This document shows positions 11,800-21,960 of a stretch of 64,000 bases of DNA, one piece after another (position 1 is the stretch's first letter; every line of letters begins with the position of its first letter). The DNA comes from Ceratotherium simum simum (taxonomy: Eukaryota > Chordata > Mammalia > Perissodactyla > Rhinocerotidae), in the NCBI RefSeq assembly GCF_000283155.1, contig NW_004454173.1, positions 9,183,920 through 9,247,919 of the forward strand, in the 5' to 3' direction. Both the position numbers and the translations under genes were made by a program. The notes below the pieces were generated by a model. It worked only from the letters and a program-made list of their open reading frames with translations. It made no database searches and was not told where the DNA came from.

Positions 11800-13330
11800 A
11801 TATGATAGACCCTCATCTTCTCCCCTAGTTCTGTGGGCTTCAATCATCTCAGGAACATTTTTAGAGCATTTGTGTCTTTATGTGCCTCAGAAAACTCTCC
11901 TTCCTCTAACTTTTCATCTTTGTACCAGTGAAAAATGGCATGTTTGGCATATATCAGGTCAAGTGTGGTCCAGGCAAGTCCTCAACCACAGCTGTGGCAT
12001 AGCCTTCAGTAACTTTGACTAGATCCCCATAGGGAACGATAACGACAGCCTGGTAATTGAGGACGACTTTAAAGCTAGTGGGCCACCAACCTATAAATTG
12101 CAAGATTCACTTGATCTTGATATGGCAAAGGCAGCATGGGCATGATTGAGATTCAGATAACCCAGCACAACACATAGCAAAAAGTGTGTTTACCATGATA
12201 AAGGTGACATTCAACCAACTGAATGGGTGTCCTATCTGTTAGCATACTCTGCTATAGGCAATCATTATGATAGAATTTCCCAGTAGTTGTGACTGCGGCC
12301 TATATGGTCAGAGGGAAGTGGATATGGGGATTGATCTGGTATTCTGTCAGTCCAATATTCAGGGCATTATCACATTTGAGGAAATAAGTGATAGAATATA
12401 CAATTTTGCTAATTAGGCCAGGTCTTAGCCTGGGCATTCTGAAAAAGCAGAGGCTGAGTTAAGGATTGAAAGTACTAATACCTTATTTGGGAAACACAAG
12501 CTAAGGGTAGTGAGATTGAGGAAAAAGTGAAGTGAGGCAAGTAAAGAGGCAAAGACAGGCAGTGGTTATAGCTTCACAAAGACCAAGAGGAGACTTGGCG
12601 GGTCACAGAGTAGGGTGTTTACTTGGCACACAGGTATTGTCTGAAAGGTAGGAAAAGAGGAGCTGCAGTGTGGGTAGTCTATGGAGGGGGGAAAGGAGAG
12701 GGAATTGATCTGCCCAACTCCCTCCCATTCCCTGTTTCCCGCTGGCCAGGTTCACCCAGGCTTCCAGGACTCATCACCATGTAGATAAACACTCAGGAAG
12801 CTTAGATCCCATACCTGTGGCATGTAATTTCAGCTGAGTCTAGAAATTGAGAGACCATATGGCGTGGATAAGCTCAAGAAGGCAGGCAGCACCCTTGGAA
12901 GAAGAGAAACAGTCAAAGGAATCTGAGGAGTGCTTACCAGGTTTTCATCTGATTCCTGCAGTTAAGGTTAGTGTCTCGTGGGCGCTCAACACCGAGGTCT
13001 CATAGATAACATCTGGTCTGCTGCAAGGCACAATCAGAGAGCTCTAGGGCAGTGGTGATGATGATGGAGTGACAGGGCTTGACTACATCTGTGGGAACCT
13101 GAGGGACTAGGGAACAGAATTCCTGCTTTGACTTCTTGTCATTATCAATATCATCACCATTATCAGAACTAGACCACCCCTCAAACTGGAAAATCAAGAA
13201 GCTTGCAGACCTGTACTCTGATCAGAAAGTTTTTGAATCCTGTCAAGAATAGCATCAAGGATTTCATTGCCAGTAGTATAGTGTCCACAGACCTAGTTTC
13301 TGCCACGTTTTTCTTGCTGGTGGTGAGGGC
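11800..13330 (-). pseudogene. TUBA: processed alpha-tubulin pseudogene, split by an LTR-like insertion
   Basis: On the minus strand the sequence follows an intron-less alpha-tubulin mRNA. Upstream part (13330 down to 12961): a degraded '..NNYARGHYTIGKEI' zone, then [15 protein letters not shown] (13203-13247), a zone matching YGKKSKLEF, PQVPTDVVKP (13077-13106), ALELSDCAL (13024-13050) and a GTTGAGCGCCCACGAGAC stretch matching the IERPTYTNLN codons. After a 540-bp insertion it resumes with CCTAATTAGC (the LI codons), then the 'CCCTGAATATTGG..CTGACAGAATACCAGAT' region, 'CCACAGCTGTGGTTGAGG' (TAIAEA), 'GACCACACTTGACCTGATA' (DHKFDLM) and 'GAGGAAGGAGAGTTTTCTGAGG' (EEGEFSEA). The 5' quarter is missing or unrecognisable, and frameshifts, in-frame stops and small deletions are throughout. 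Absence of introns in a multi-exon gene family points to retrotransposition by L1. The parent paralogue cannot be told. It cannot make tubulin. Confidence 0.85.
12421..12960 (-). mobile_element. LTR-like insertion inside the tubulin pseudogene
   Basis: About 540 bp that interrupts tubulin homology between the NLN and LI codons. On the minus strand it begins TGCAGGAATCAGATG and ends with a polyadenylation-like 'CCAAATAAGG' followed by 'CTCAGCCTCTGCTTTTTC' and '..CTAAGACC'. This resembles the 3' part of an ERVL/MaLR LTR. No clear target duplication remains. Confidence 0.6.
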
Positions 13331-13334
13331 TTCT

Positions 13335-13700
13335 AGGTCTACTTTGTTTCCACCGGTAACCATGAGCCTTTTGGGTTGCAATCTTGTGTTGGAGGGCAGT
13401 ATTTTCCTGACAGGACCACCCTTTCCTGCTTCTTAACATAATGCAGGTATAGATATTAAATTGTAAGTCCCTAAGAATGTATCAAATCCAATTATTTCTA
13501 TCGGCCACATAGCTTCAACTCCTACTCTATAAAGTAAGTCCTTTATTTCTGACACCAGAAGATTTTCTTTTCTACTTTTAAGCTAAGTATGTTGAATAAA
13601 CTAAAAAAAAATCTGGCAATTCTAATTGTTGGGAGTCACGTGTGTAGCAGTGGTGAGTTTTCCTTCCTGTGCTTACTCTTCTGTCTTCACCAGAAGTCCC
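13335..13700. other. unassigned sequence, possibly 5' remnant of the tubulin copy
   Basis: 13335-13440 has scattered resemblance to alpha-tubulin upstream codons but no alignment I can trust. The rest is unassigned. Confidence 0.35.
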
Positions 13701-13719
13701 GCAAGTTCTGTCCTATCAT

Positions 13720-14026
13720 TTGAAATACAACTTTTACCTGGAGTTAAATTCCCATGTATACTAGGCTGTGTTCCTAAAATCTCTAGTCTGTTTCACTGAT
13801 GTGCTCCCTTGTTCTTGTGCCATCACTCCACCACTTTATGATAGCTTTAAAGGAAATTTTGATATCCTGTAGGGTAAGTCACCACTTATTGTTGTTGTTT
13901 TTCACATTTTTAAAGATGTTCTGTACATTCCTGCTCATCAACTTGGGAATCAGTTGTCAAGTTCAATGATCAATGTAGGCGAATTGGGAAGAAGTTATAT
14001 TTTTACAATTTTAAACCTTTCCCTAC
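13720..14026 (-). repeat. L1 ORF2 fragment (part 1)
   Basis: Antisense L1 ORF2: 'cttgttcttgtgccatcac', 'gatatcctgtagggtaagtc' and 'atcaacttgggaatcag' are standard landmarks of the region past the reverse-transcriptase core. It is broken at about 14027 by an LTR and continues after it. Confidence 0.7.
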
Positions 14027-14335
14027 AGGGACACTGTTGGAGGTGTTCATTGAGGGGACCGCCCACCATTCCCACACTAGGAGCTGCTCCAAGGACACAG
14101 CTTTGAGAGAATAAGGTTTTGCTAAGACCATCCGGACTGAATACGTGACTGCACCCAGTTAAGGCCTCTGTGTAAACTTTTAAGATTCTGGTGGGTGGGT
14201 GCAGAGATCTGCTCATCTTGCTGCTGCCCAAGACAAGCATCGTAAGTTCCCTTGCTTCTTAAATCTGTCACCTACCAATCTGGAGTGGTCTGCCTCTTTC
14301 TCTGGTCTCTCCTCGCGCTCTGTGTACAGGGGACA
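14027..14335 (-). mobile_element. endogenous retrovirus LTR nested in L1
   Basis: About 300 bp of non-L1 sequence between two parts of the same antisense L1. It contains 'gctaagaccatccggactg', 'aaggcctctgtgtaaac', 'tctggtgggtgggtgcagag' and 'gctgctgcccaagacaagc', typical of an ERV LTR family I cannot name surely. Orientation is tentative. No internal retroviral region adjoins it. Confidence 0.55.
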
Positions 14336-15195
14336 ATTTGCGAAGCAACAAACACACTATGTCTTTCTGTTTATTCAAGTTTTCTTTTATATCCTCCAGC
14401 GGGGTTTACAGCTTATTTCCCTAAGGCTTTGCACATTTGTGTTAGCTTTATTCCTAATTAGTTCATGGGCTTTGTTGCTATAGTGAATTGGATCTTTTTT
14501 CAAAAATTAAATTTGCTAATCTATCATGGTTGGGTTACATAGAATCTTTGATTTCTTTTGTTGTTGATCTTTTCTGCCACTTTACTGACTCTAATTACTT
14601 TCTGCTTGATTTACCTGGCTTATCTAGGTAAAAGATTATCTTCAAAGATGGCAATTTCATTGCTTTTTTGTGATCATTTTAACTTTTATTTATTGATTTT
14701 TTTCCTCAGACTGCAATGTAATGTTGACTAATAATAGCGCAGATGGGCATCCTTATCTTGTTCCTGATTTCATGGAGAAACTTAGTATTCCACAACTAAG
14801 TACAGGGTTTCCTGTTGGCTTCTTGTTGATGGCGTTTATTAAATTGAGTTAGTTTTCTTCAATTGTTGGCTTATTGAATGTTTTCATTAGGAAAACGTGG
14901 AATTTCACCAGTAAGTACGTGGAATTTTATTAAATTCTCTTTTTGGCATCTGTTGACAAGATGCTTTGATTGCTTTCACCTTTTTATTTAATTGATTTCT
15001 AATGATGAGCAATTCTTAACATTCCTAAGATAAATGTTAGTTTGTTGTAATGTACTAATATTTTAGTTCTCTTTTGAATTTGATTTGTTGAAGTCTTGCC
15101 TAGGAATTTTGTTTCTCTATTTATGATAAAATGGTTTTCTCTTTTTTCTGTTTTAGTATTGGGATTATGGTGGCTTTGGAATCTTATACTGAAAA
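14336..15195 (-). repeat. L1 ORF2 fragment (part 2)
   Basis: Antisense L1 ORF2 continues: 'gatgggcatccttatcttgttcctgattt', 'ggtttcctgttggcttcttg' and 'attgggattatggtggcttt'. Many frame breaks. Old element. Confidence 0.75.
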
Positions 15196-15224
15196 AGATA
15201 AAAGCAAAGGAAACACACTCCATT

Positions 15225-15723
15225 TAGGCAATAGACATTATAAAATAAGTAAGAAAACATAAAATCTGAAAGCATAATACATTATAGCTGAATTAACCAA
15301 TATGAACTTGACATAATAAAAGCAAATGATTACATTAGAGGGAAAAAGTACGGATTATTTGAAAATAAAGAGCACACACACTATATACATACATAAAGTT
15401 ATGTGCTATGGTTGATGATGTGCTCAGAGAAAAAATTTATAGTCATATATGTTCTTATTATTTAAAAACAGCAAATGAAAATAAATGAATAAGGCATTCA
15501 ATTCAAGAAGTTGGAATATTACAACAAAACAAACATGAAAAAAGCAGAACTATAATAAATATAAATTCAGAAGTTAATGAATTATAAAACAGAAAAATTA
15601 GTAGCATGGGTAAGTAAATTCAAGAGTTAGTTCTCAGAAAAACAAAACCATAAAATAGAAGCATCACTGCCAAGTTGCATTAAGGAAAATAGACAAAAAG
15701 TTAGCATTAAAAAGAGTGCTATA
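15225..15723 (+). repeat. L1 ORF2 fragment, sense (part 1)
   Basis: Sense-oriented A-rich L1 sequence, for example 'gaagttggaatattacaac' and 'agttaatgaattataaaac', matching the middle of ORF2. Interrupted by an ERE at 15724. Confidence 0.6.
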
Positions 15724-16010
15724 GGACTGGCCCGGTGGCGGTAGCGTGGCAGGTAATTTCATGCATTCCGCTTTGGTGACCCAGGATTCGCTGGTTTGGA
15801 TCTTGGGTGCCAACATGCTCACAGCTCATCAAGCCGTGCTGAGGTGGCGTCCCACATAGAAGAGCTACAACTCTATAACTATGATACACAACTATGTACT
15901 GGGGCTTTGGGGAAAAAAAAAAGAAAAAAGAATAAAAAGAGGAAGATTGGCAATAGATGTTCAGATGTTAGTGCAGGGCCAATGTTCCTCAAAAAAAAAA
16001 AAAAAAAAAA
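15724..16010 (+). mobile_element. ERE-family SINE (longer subfamily) nested in L1
   Basis: Begins 'ggactggcccggtggcggta', has 'ggattcgctggtttggatc' as a decayed B box, the linker 'actatgtactggggctttgg', one 3' unit ('gaggaagattggcaatagatg') and a 20-base poly(A). The flanking AAAAAGAGTGCTATA (15709-15723) reappears as AAAAAGAATGGTATA at 16007-16021. Confidence 0.88.
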
Positions 16011-16021
16011 AGAATGGTATA

Positions 16022-17160
16022 ACACCATAAATGGGTGAATTTTAAAATTAAAGGAAAGATATACATATAGCTTTCTTTATGTTCATAAATATGAAAATCT
16101 ACTTAAAATGGATAATTTTCTGAGAAATTGTAAATAACCAAAATTGAATAAGGTGAAATTGATAAGCTGAAGAAATAGATATCTATAAAAAACTTTAAAA
16201 ATTATTGACAAAAACAAAAAGGTTGTGGGTCTAGATGTTCTTACCAACTTGAATTATTTCAAGCTGTGAAGACACATTATATCAACAGTTATACAGCACA
16301 GAAAAAAATGGAAAGCTCTCCAGTTCACTTTTAGATCTAAGAAAACGCTGATAACAAATCCAGTCAAATATAACATAGAAAGAAAAAACAGAAAAAATTC
16401 ATTTATACATGTAGGTGCCAAAGTACTAAATTCAGAAGAAATTAAGAGAATAATGTCCTAAGACCAAATTACTTTTATTTTGAGGATGTTTTGATTAAAA
16501 AACTAGTAATAAAGCATAGTACATTAATAAATTAAAGGAAGAAAATGTAATATATCAAGTTTCTGATAAAAGTGAATCTCTGAGTAAACTAGAAGTGTAA
16601 GAATTTTTTAAAAGATGTTAATGAATATCAGTCTATCAAAAGTCTGCATTATGTACTTAATGAACTACCAGAAGCATTTTCACTATAATCAAGAATGAGC
16701 TAAGAATGGTCTACTGTTGACCACTTTTATTTAATGTTGCTCTAGAATTTCTAGGTATAGGTACAGGAAAAAATAGACATTATTATTTTTAGATGGTATT
16801 TTTTTTCTATGGACACAATACATGATAATCCATTAAAAAAACATTAGCAGTAGTATAAAATTTAATTAAGTGACAAAAAATAAAGAGGAAAAATAGCTTT
16901 CCTATTAACTAGTAACCATCAGCTAGAAAAAAAAATGGAATAAAGATACCATTCAGAATAGCAATAAAAGCACAAATATCTAAGATAATAATAATGAGCT
17001 ATTGAGTGCATCCTATGTAATGGAGTTGCTGTAACATTAACAGGACATGTGAGAGAGCTGAACCATAGTTTTGAATGGAGGTTCCTGAATACTATAAACA
17101 TATCAGTTTTTCCCAAATTAATTTATACGTTTAATAAAATTTTAATTAAACCCTACGTAA
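16022..17160 (+). repeat. L1 ORF2 fragment, sense (part 2)
   Basis: Continues the sense L1 after the ERE. 'cattcagaatagcaataaaagcac' encodes the IPFRIAIKA-type segment, and 'cccaaattaatttatacg' begins the conserved QINLY-like stretch before the sequence is cut at the junction with a minus-strand L1. No open frame survives. Confidence 0.65.
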
Positions 17161-18194
17161 AATTTTTTTCGTTTTTTATTTTCATAAACTTTTATTCAAG
17201 CTCATAGGGAAAAAAACCCATTTTCATTCACGTTTGCCAGATTATTGGGGACTGTGAGTACATTGCACTTAATAACAATTGCTAATACATATTTTGTAAT
17301 CTTCATACCTACTAATGACACAGAAGCACCTCTTCTTTTTGCTGTTTATTTCCACAGAGAAGATTATCTTACATTCTTAAGATCAGAGCATCTTAAGCAT
17401 GAATAGAGACAAACTAGCCCAGTATCCAATCAATAGCCTGAATTTCAGAAAACCAGTTTAATTTAATTGTAGTTAATTCTTTTTTTAATTGAGGCATAAT
17501 TGATATATAACATCATATTACTTTCAGGTGTACAATGTAACGAATCGATGTTGTGTATATTGTGACATGATCACCACAATAAGTCTAGTTAACATCAGTT
17601 ACCATATATAGTTACAAAAATTATTTTTCTTGTGATAACTTTTAAGATCTATTTTCTTAGCAACTTTCAAATATGCAATACAGTATTATTAGCTATAGTC
17701 ACCACGCTGTATATTACATCCCCATGACTTATTTATTTTATAGTTGGAAATTTGTACCTTTTGACCTCCTTCATCCATTTTGCTTACCTCCCATGCCCAC
17801 CTCTGCCAATCACCAATCTGTTCTATGTATCTACGAGCTCATATATATATATTTTTAAATTCCACATATAAGTGAGATCATATGGTATTTGTCTTTCTCT
17901 GACTTATTTCACTTAATATAATGCCCTCGAGGTCCATTCACGTTGTTACAAATGGCAAGACTTCATTCTTTTTTTATGGCTGAATAATATTCTTGTGTGT
18001 GTGTGTGTGTGTATGTGAAAATATATATACCACATCTTCTTTATCCGTTCATCCATCGATGGACACTTAGGTTGCTTCCATGTCTTGGCTATCGTAAATA
18101 ATGCTGTATGAACATGGAGGTTCAGATATCTTTTTGAGTTAGTGTTTTTGTTTTCTTCTGTGACTTCTATTTGGTGCTTTCTTATACTTTGCAT

Positions 18195-18280
18195 CTCTCT
18201 GTTGAAGTTCTCACTATGTTCATCCATTCTTCTGCCACTCTCTGTTGAAGTTCTCACTATGTTCATCCATTCTTCTGCCA
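18195..18280 (-). repeat. 43-bp exact tandem duplication in the L1 ORF1 remnant
   Basis: 18195-18237 and 18238-18280 are identical 43-base copies. The length is not a multiple of three, so the ORF1 frame is changed between the copies: the same peptide segment appears in two frames. Confidence 0.95.
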
Positions 18281-18599
18281 AGTTTGGTGCCGATCTTTAT
18301 GACCATTACTTTGATTTTTTATCGGGTAACTTACTTATCTCCATTTCATTAAGGTTTTTTCCTGACGTTTTATCTTATTCTTTAGTTTGGCACGTACTCC
18401 TTTGTTTCTTCATTTTTCTTATTCTCTGTGTTGGTTTCCATGCGTTAGATAACACAGCCATCTCTCCCAGTCTTGAAGGAGTGGTCTCATGGAGGAGATG
18501 AACATTATTGTTTAAGCGTGTCCTAGCTCTTAGTTGTCTCTCAAACCATTGTGATTGTCCAATCAGCCCATCTTATTTTTAGTGGCTCCCAGTAGTTGA

Positions 18600-20160
18600 G
18601 GGTGTGCCAAGACCTGTCAGCGCCCCAAAGGCGAGGATCGCAGTCAGCACCTAGATTCAGGCTGTCTGGAATCCAGACTCGCAGGCAGCAGCGTTTACAG
18701 TGTGCAAATATAGAGTCAAATATATGCAGTCCTATAGGATCGCAAACATAAGCCCATGGGCCACCAGTGCCAGGTGATCTAGAGTTGTCCCCCAGGTGAC
18801 AGTTGAAAAATCAGCTTTCCAGAAGAGTGTAAAAGCTCCCATCCGGTAGATTCTGGTGCGGTGGAGTGCGGCAGAGGGAGAGCGCAAAGACGGCATCCGC
18901 CCTCCCAGGTCTCTGGAAAGGATTTCGTCAGTTCTTGGAGGTGTGTTTAATGAGAAGCCTGGCCCTCAGGCGGCAGCTGTGATGATAGGCTAACAAACCT
19001 CTTTCACAGAAAGACAGCTCGGAGGTCTGTTGTCTCTTGCTGTGTCCTGGAGGTGGTAGCTGCTTAAGAACTCCTTCTCCATTGGCTACGGTCCTGTGGG
19101 GCCCACGAGCCTAAGCCCCACTGGCCACCTGAGCCAGGCGATGCAGAGGCTTTCCCTGGTGGCAGCTGCAAAAACCGGGCACCGGAGGCCTGTAAAATCT
19201 CCAAGCCCCACCCCCCGCCCCCCAGCCACCCCGGGAGATGCTGACGGTGTCCGTCTGCGGGAGCAAGGAAGGGGGAGAGTGTAGGGATGGTGTCTGCTGG
19301 GAAAGAAAAAATGAAAAAAGAAAAAGAGAGAAAGAAAAAGAGAAATAAAAAAGCCTAGAGTTTATATATATATATATATATGGTGTATATGGTGTGCTTT
19401 GACTGAAGCAAGGCTGAGGGAGTGCGTAGAGATGGCACCGAGTGGGAAAGACAAAAATAAATAAATCAATAAATAAAGCTAGAGATAGAAAAAACGAAGG
19501 AAGAAAGACAGATTATGCTTTTGGCTGAAGAAAGGCAGAGGGACAGTGTGAAGATGGCACCTATCAGTCTGTGCCCGGAGAGCACCCCAGCAGGGCCCCA
19601 AATGTGCCTCAAATCAGATGCCGGCCCCTCAGGCCACGCTCTGAGACAAGCCAGCGAGCCTCTCCCACCCAAAGTCCAGGCACCCCGCCCTGGGCTGCTT
19701 CCGCCTGGGCCCTGGGGCAGGGGAGTCCCATGAACCCCTTAAGAGCCTGCTTAAGCCTGCTAAGAGCCTCAGATTGCTCTGGCCTTGTGGGTTTAGTGGA
19801 GGTGAGCCCTGTTGGTTTTCGAAGCTAGATGTTTTGAGGGCCTCATCTCTCAGGTGCAGGTCTTAAAAGTTGGGGGTGCCTGGTGTGGATTTCAAACCCT
19901 TCTCTCTTCAGGGAGAAGCTCTGGGTTGTGAGTATCCCCCTGACTGGGTCCTGTACCAGGGGTGGGGTTTCTGGTGAGATTGTGACCAGCCTCTCGTATC
20001 TGCCTTCTCTCCTTGCCCAATGCGATGCGTAGCAGTCACTCAGCCAGTTTTCAGGGTTTTTCTAGAGGCGGTTGTTCCATATGTAGCTGTAGATTTGGTG
20101 TGTTCATGGGGGGAGGTGAGTTCAGGCTCCTCGTACATCGCCGTCTTGAAACGGAACCAA
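18600..20160 (-). promoter_or_regulatory. L1 5'UTR, likely internal promoter region
   Basis: GC- and CpG-richer than its surroundings and located just upstream (minus sense) of the ORF1 start, which is where L1 families carry an internal RNA polymerase II promoter. Motif 'gcagagggagagcgcaaagacggc' (18871-) recurs in altered form near 19265, 19412 and 19527. Promoter activity is inferred from family knowledge. Confidence 0.5.
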
Positions 20161-20165
20161 AAACC

Positions 20166-20455
20166 TATTTTAAAAAAATTTTTAGCAATATGATTCTAAT
20201 ATCCTTCTGAATGAATAAAAATATGGAGCTGGATAATAAAATTTTGAAAAGAGAGAGCATGGAGGAAGCACTTGCTGAACCAGACATTGAAATTATTACA
20301 GAGCCATAATAATTAAACATAGGATGCTACAGGTGCTGAGTGATGGTATCTAATATATAACTGTAAATAAACAAATACATGTATTTATATATATAAAGGT
20401 GGCTTCCCAAAGGAAAGGTTACTCAATAAATCATATTTAGGGCATAGCACAGTAT
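20166..20455 (+). repeat. L1 ORF2 sense fragment (probable continuation of 16022-17160)
   Basis: 'gctgaaccagacattgaaattattacagagcc' type sequence belongs to L1 ORF2 3' to the part seen before 17160 and has the same orientation, so the minus L1 at 17165-20165 probably landed inside this older L1. Confidence 0.5.
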
Positions 20456-20459
20456 AAAT

Positions 20460-20815
20460 AGTAGCTGAAGAGAAAAGGAAACGAAATGAAGCAAGATTGG
20501 AGGCAATGACCAGTATGTGTCACTGCAGGGAAAGGCATGCACTTCAGGAAGCCCCAGACTGGGAAGGTCAGTACGCAATCTGGGATGTTAGCACAGTTGG
20601 GAGAGTTGACCAATACACGTTTCTAAGTAGGAGAGTTGCTCCACAGTCAGGGAGAGGAGGGGGTAGAATTCAGAACCCCAGACCAGGGCTTGGAAATAGT
20701 AAGTGATAGACAAATAGAGCAGAGCAGACAAATAGAGGCATAAAAGGGTTGGTAATAGGGATTAGAACGTGTTTCTTCCATCCTCATTGATACAGTCATC
20801 AGTATAGTCTCAGGA
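20460..20815. other. unassigned sequence
   Basis: Nothing recognised. A 69-codon ORF at 20497-20706 has no motif. Confidence 0.4.
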
Positions 20816-20819
20816 ATCC

Positions 20820-21030
20820 TTGCTTTAAGTCTCTGCTCTGCTGTCTACTAATGATAAAATGGGTAAGTTACTCAATCCTTCTGAGCTTCAGTTTCCTTAT
20901 GAGTGAGGTGAGAATAATGGTACTTGCTCCATACGGTTGTTGTAAGGACTAAATGAATTAATATATATCAAGTCCTTAGAGAATGCCTGGCAAATGGTGA
21001 GTTCTATATAAATATTAGTAATAATGTGCA
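20820..21030 (+). repeat. MIR SINE
   Basis: 'gtaagttactcaatccttctgagc', 'cagtttccttatgagtgag', 'gttgttgtaaggactaaatg' and 'gagaatgcctggcaaatgg' follow the MIR order. Confidence 0.8.
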
Positions 21031-21059
21031 TTATGATTATTATTACTATTATTAAGCTC

Positions 21060-21960
21060 CTTCTATGAGGCAGGTATGGGAACTATGGAGATGTAGTCCT
21101 TGAGGGTCTCACAACCTAGTGTAGGAAGATGGATACTTTCAATTCTCTGTAAAGAACGCTATAATGTTAGCAGTCTGTGAGCCCAATGACCACCTGTTTT
21201 GGAGGTGACATTTGAGCTGGGTCTTGTGGTATGACCTGAAGGAAAAAGTGGTGCTGGGGGATGGGAGAAGGCGAAGGAGAAGGTTTCAACAAGAGGAGGC
21301 ATTGTGTACACACACTGGTTATCAAAGAGCACAGTGGACAGCGAAAAGTTCATTGTTACAAGGAGCCATAGGAAATAAACTTAGATTTTTGAGGTACTTA
21401 AAGGCAAAGGAAAGGAGTTTATGCTTGATGTGGCAGATGGCAGAGAGTCACTGTAGCTTCTCGAGCAAGAGATGAGCAGGATGAAAATGATTTTTTAAGG
21501 ATGCTTAGTCTGAGAGTAGTGTGCAGTATATATTGGGGTGAAGAGAAAGGAAGGCAAGGGGAACAGCCAGGGCATTGCTTAGCAATCCCAGAGTCCAGTG
21601 CTACAGGGAAGGGTGGGAAAAGTACAAGGTGGGAAGGCTTTGTAGAGGAAGCAACACTGGATAATAGATTATTTGAATTTGAAGAAGAGAGAAAAATCTA
21701 GAATGGCTCCAGAATTGCTAGGAGACCAGAAGAAGGGTAGATTTTATTAAGTGAATTGGGGGTAGCTGGAAAGGGAAGTCGAGCAAAAGGTGGAATTCTC
21801 CAAATCATACAGATGAAAGTAGGGGAGATGTGGGTTTTTCGTAATGAAGAGAAGCTTCCGTTACCCAGAAGAAGGGAGGCTGGGAAGGCAAAAGTAATGG
21901 GTTGAGTTTTGTGGAAGAGCCCCTGCTGTGATTGGACCATATATGGGAACTTTATGGAAA
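21060..21960 (-). repeat. L2 LINE, long antisense fragment
   Basis: The recurrent antisense L2 pattern: 'ggaggtgacatttgagctggg', then 'aaaggagtttatgcttgatg', 'gagcaagagatgagcagg', 'ggaacagccagggcattgc' and 'ctagaatggctcc'. This is worn but continuous. Overlapping ORFs on both strands here are repeat-derived. Confidence 0.6.

Larger units (their letters stand above)
17165..20165 (-). mobile_element. internally deleted L1 with intact ends (5'UTR, ORF1 start, ORF2 end, 3'UTR)
   Basis: Read on the minus strand from 20160 down: a 5' start with the AAGACGGCGATGTACGAGG motif, about 1.7 kb of GC-rich 5'UTR with several copies of a 'GATGGCACC/CAGAGGGA' type unit, the first part of ORF1 (about 18440-18160, including the motif LGRRMDEHSENFN), then a jump near 18155 straight into the ORF2 C-terminus (ALFTIAKTWKQPKCPS, MWYIY; to about 17950), then the 3'UTR. 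Some 4.4 kb of ORF1 and ORF2, including endonuclease and reverse transcriptase, are gone. A 43-bp exact tandem duplication shifts the ORF1 frame. Flanks resemble each other (17145-17170 against 20160-20180), a possible worn target duplication, and both sides are sense L1 sequence. Not able to move on its own; a 5'UTR promoter may remain. Confidence 0.8.

Noticed and set aside
11800..13330. Functional alpha-tubulin gene
   Set aside because: Multiple frameshifts, stops, missing 5' quarter and a 540-bp insertion.
13720..17160. Twin-primed, inverted single L1 (minus part next to plus part)
   Set aside because: The antisense part (13720-15195) and the sense part (15225-17160) cover overlapping regions of ORF2, so they are two insertions and not one inverted copy.
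18195..18280. CRISPR-like direct repeat
   Set aside because: Only two abutting copies without spacers, inside an L1, in a mammalian genome.
17946..18281. 111-codon minus ORF as a gene fusing two domains
   Set aside because: It is the chance join of L1 ORF1 and ORF2 fragments created by the internal deletion, with a 43-bp duplication in it.
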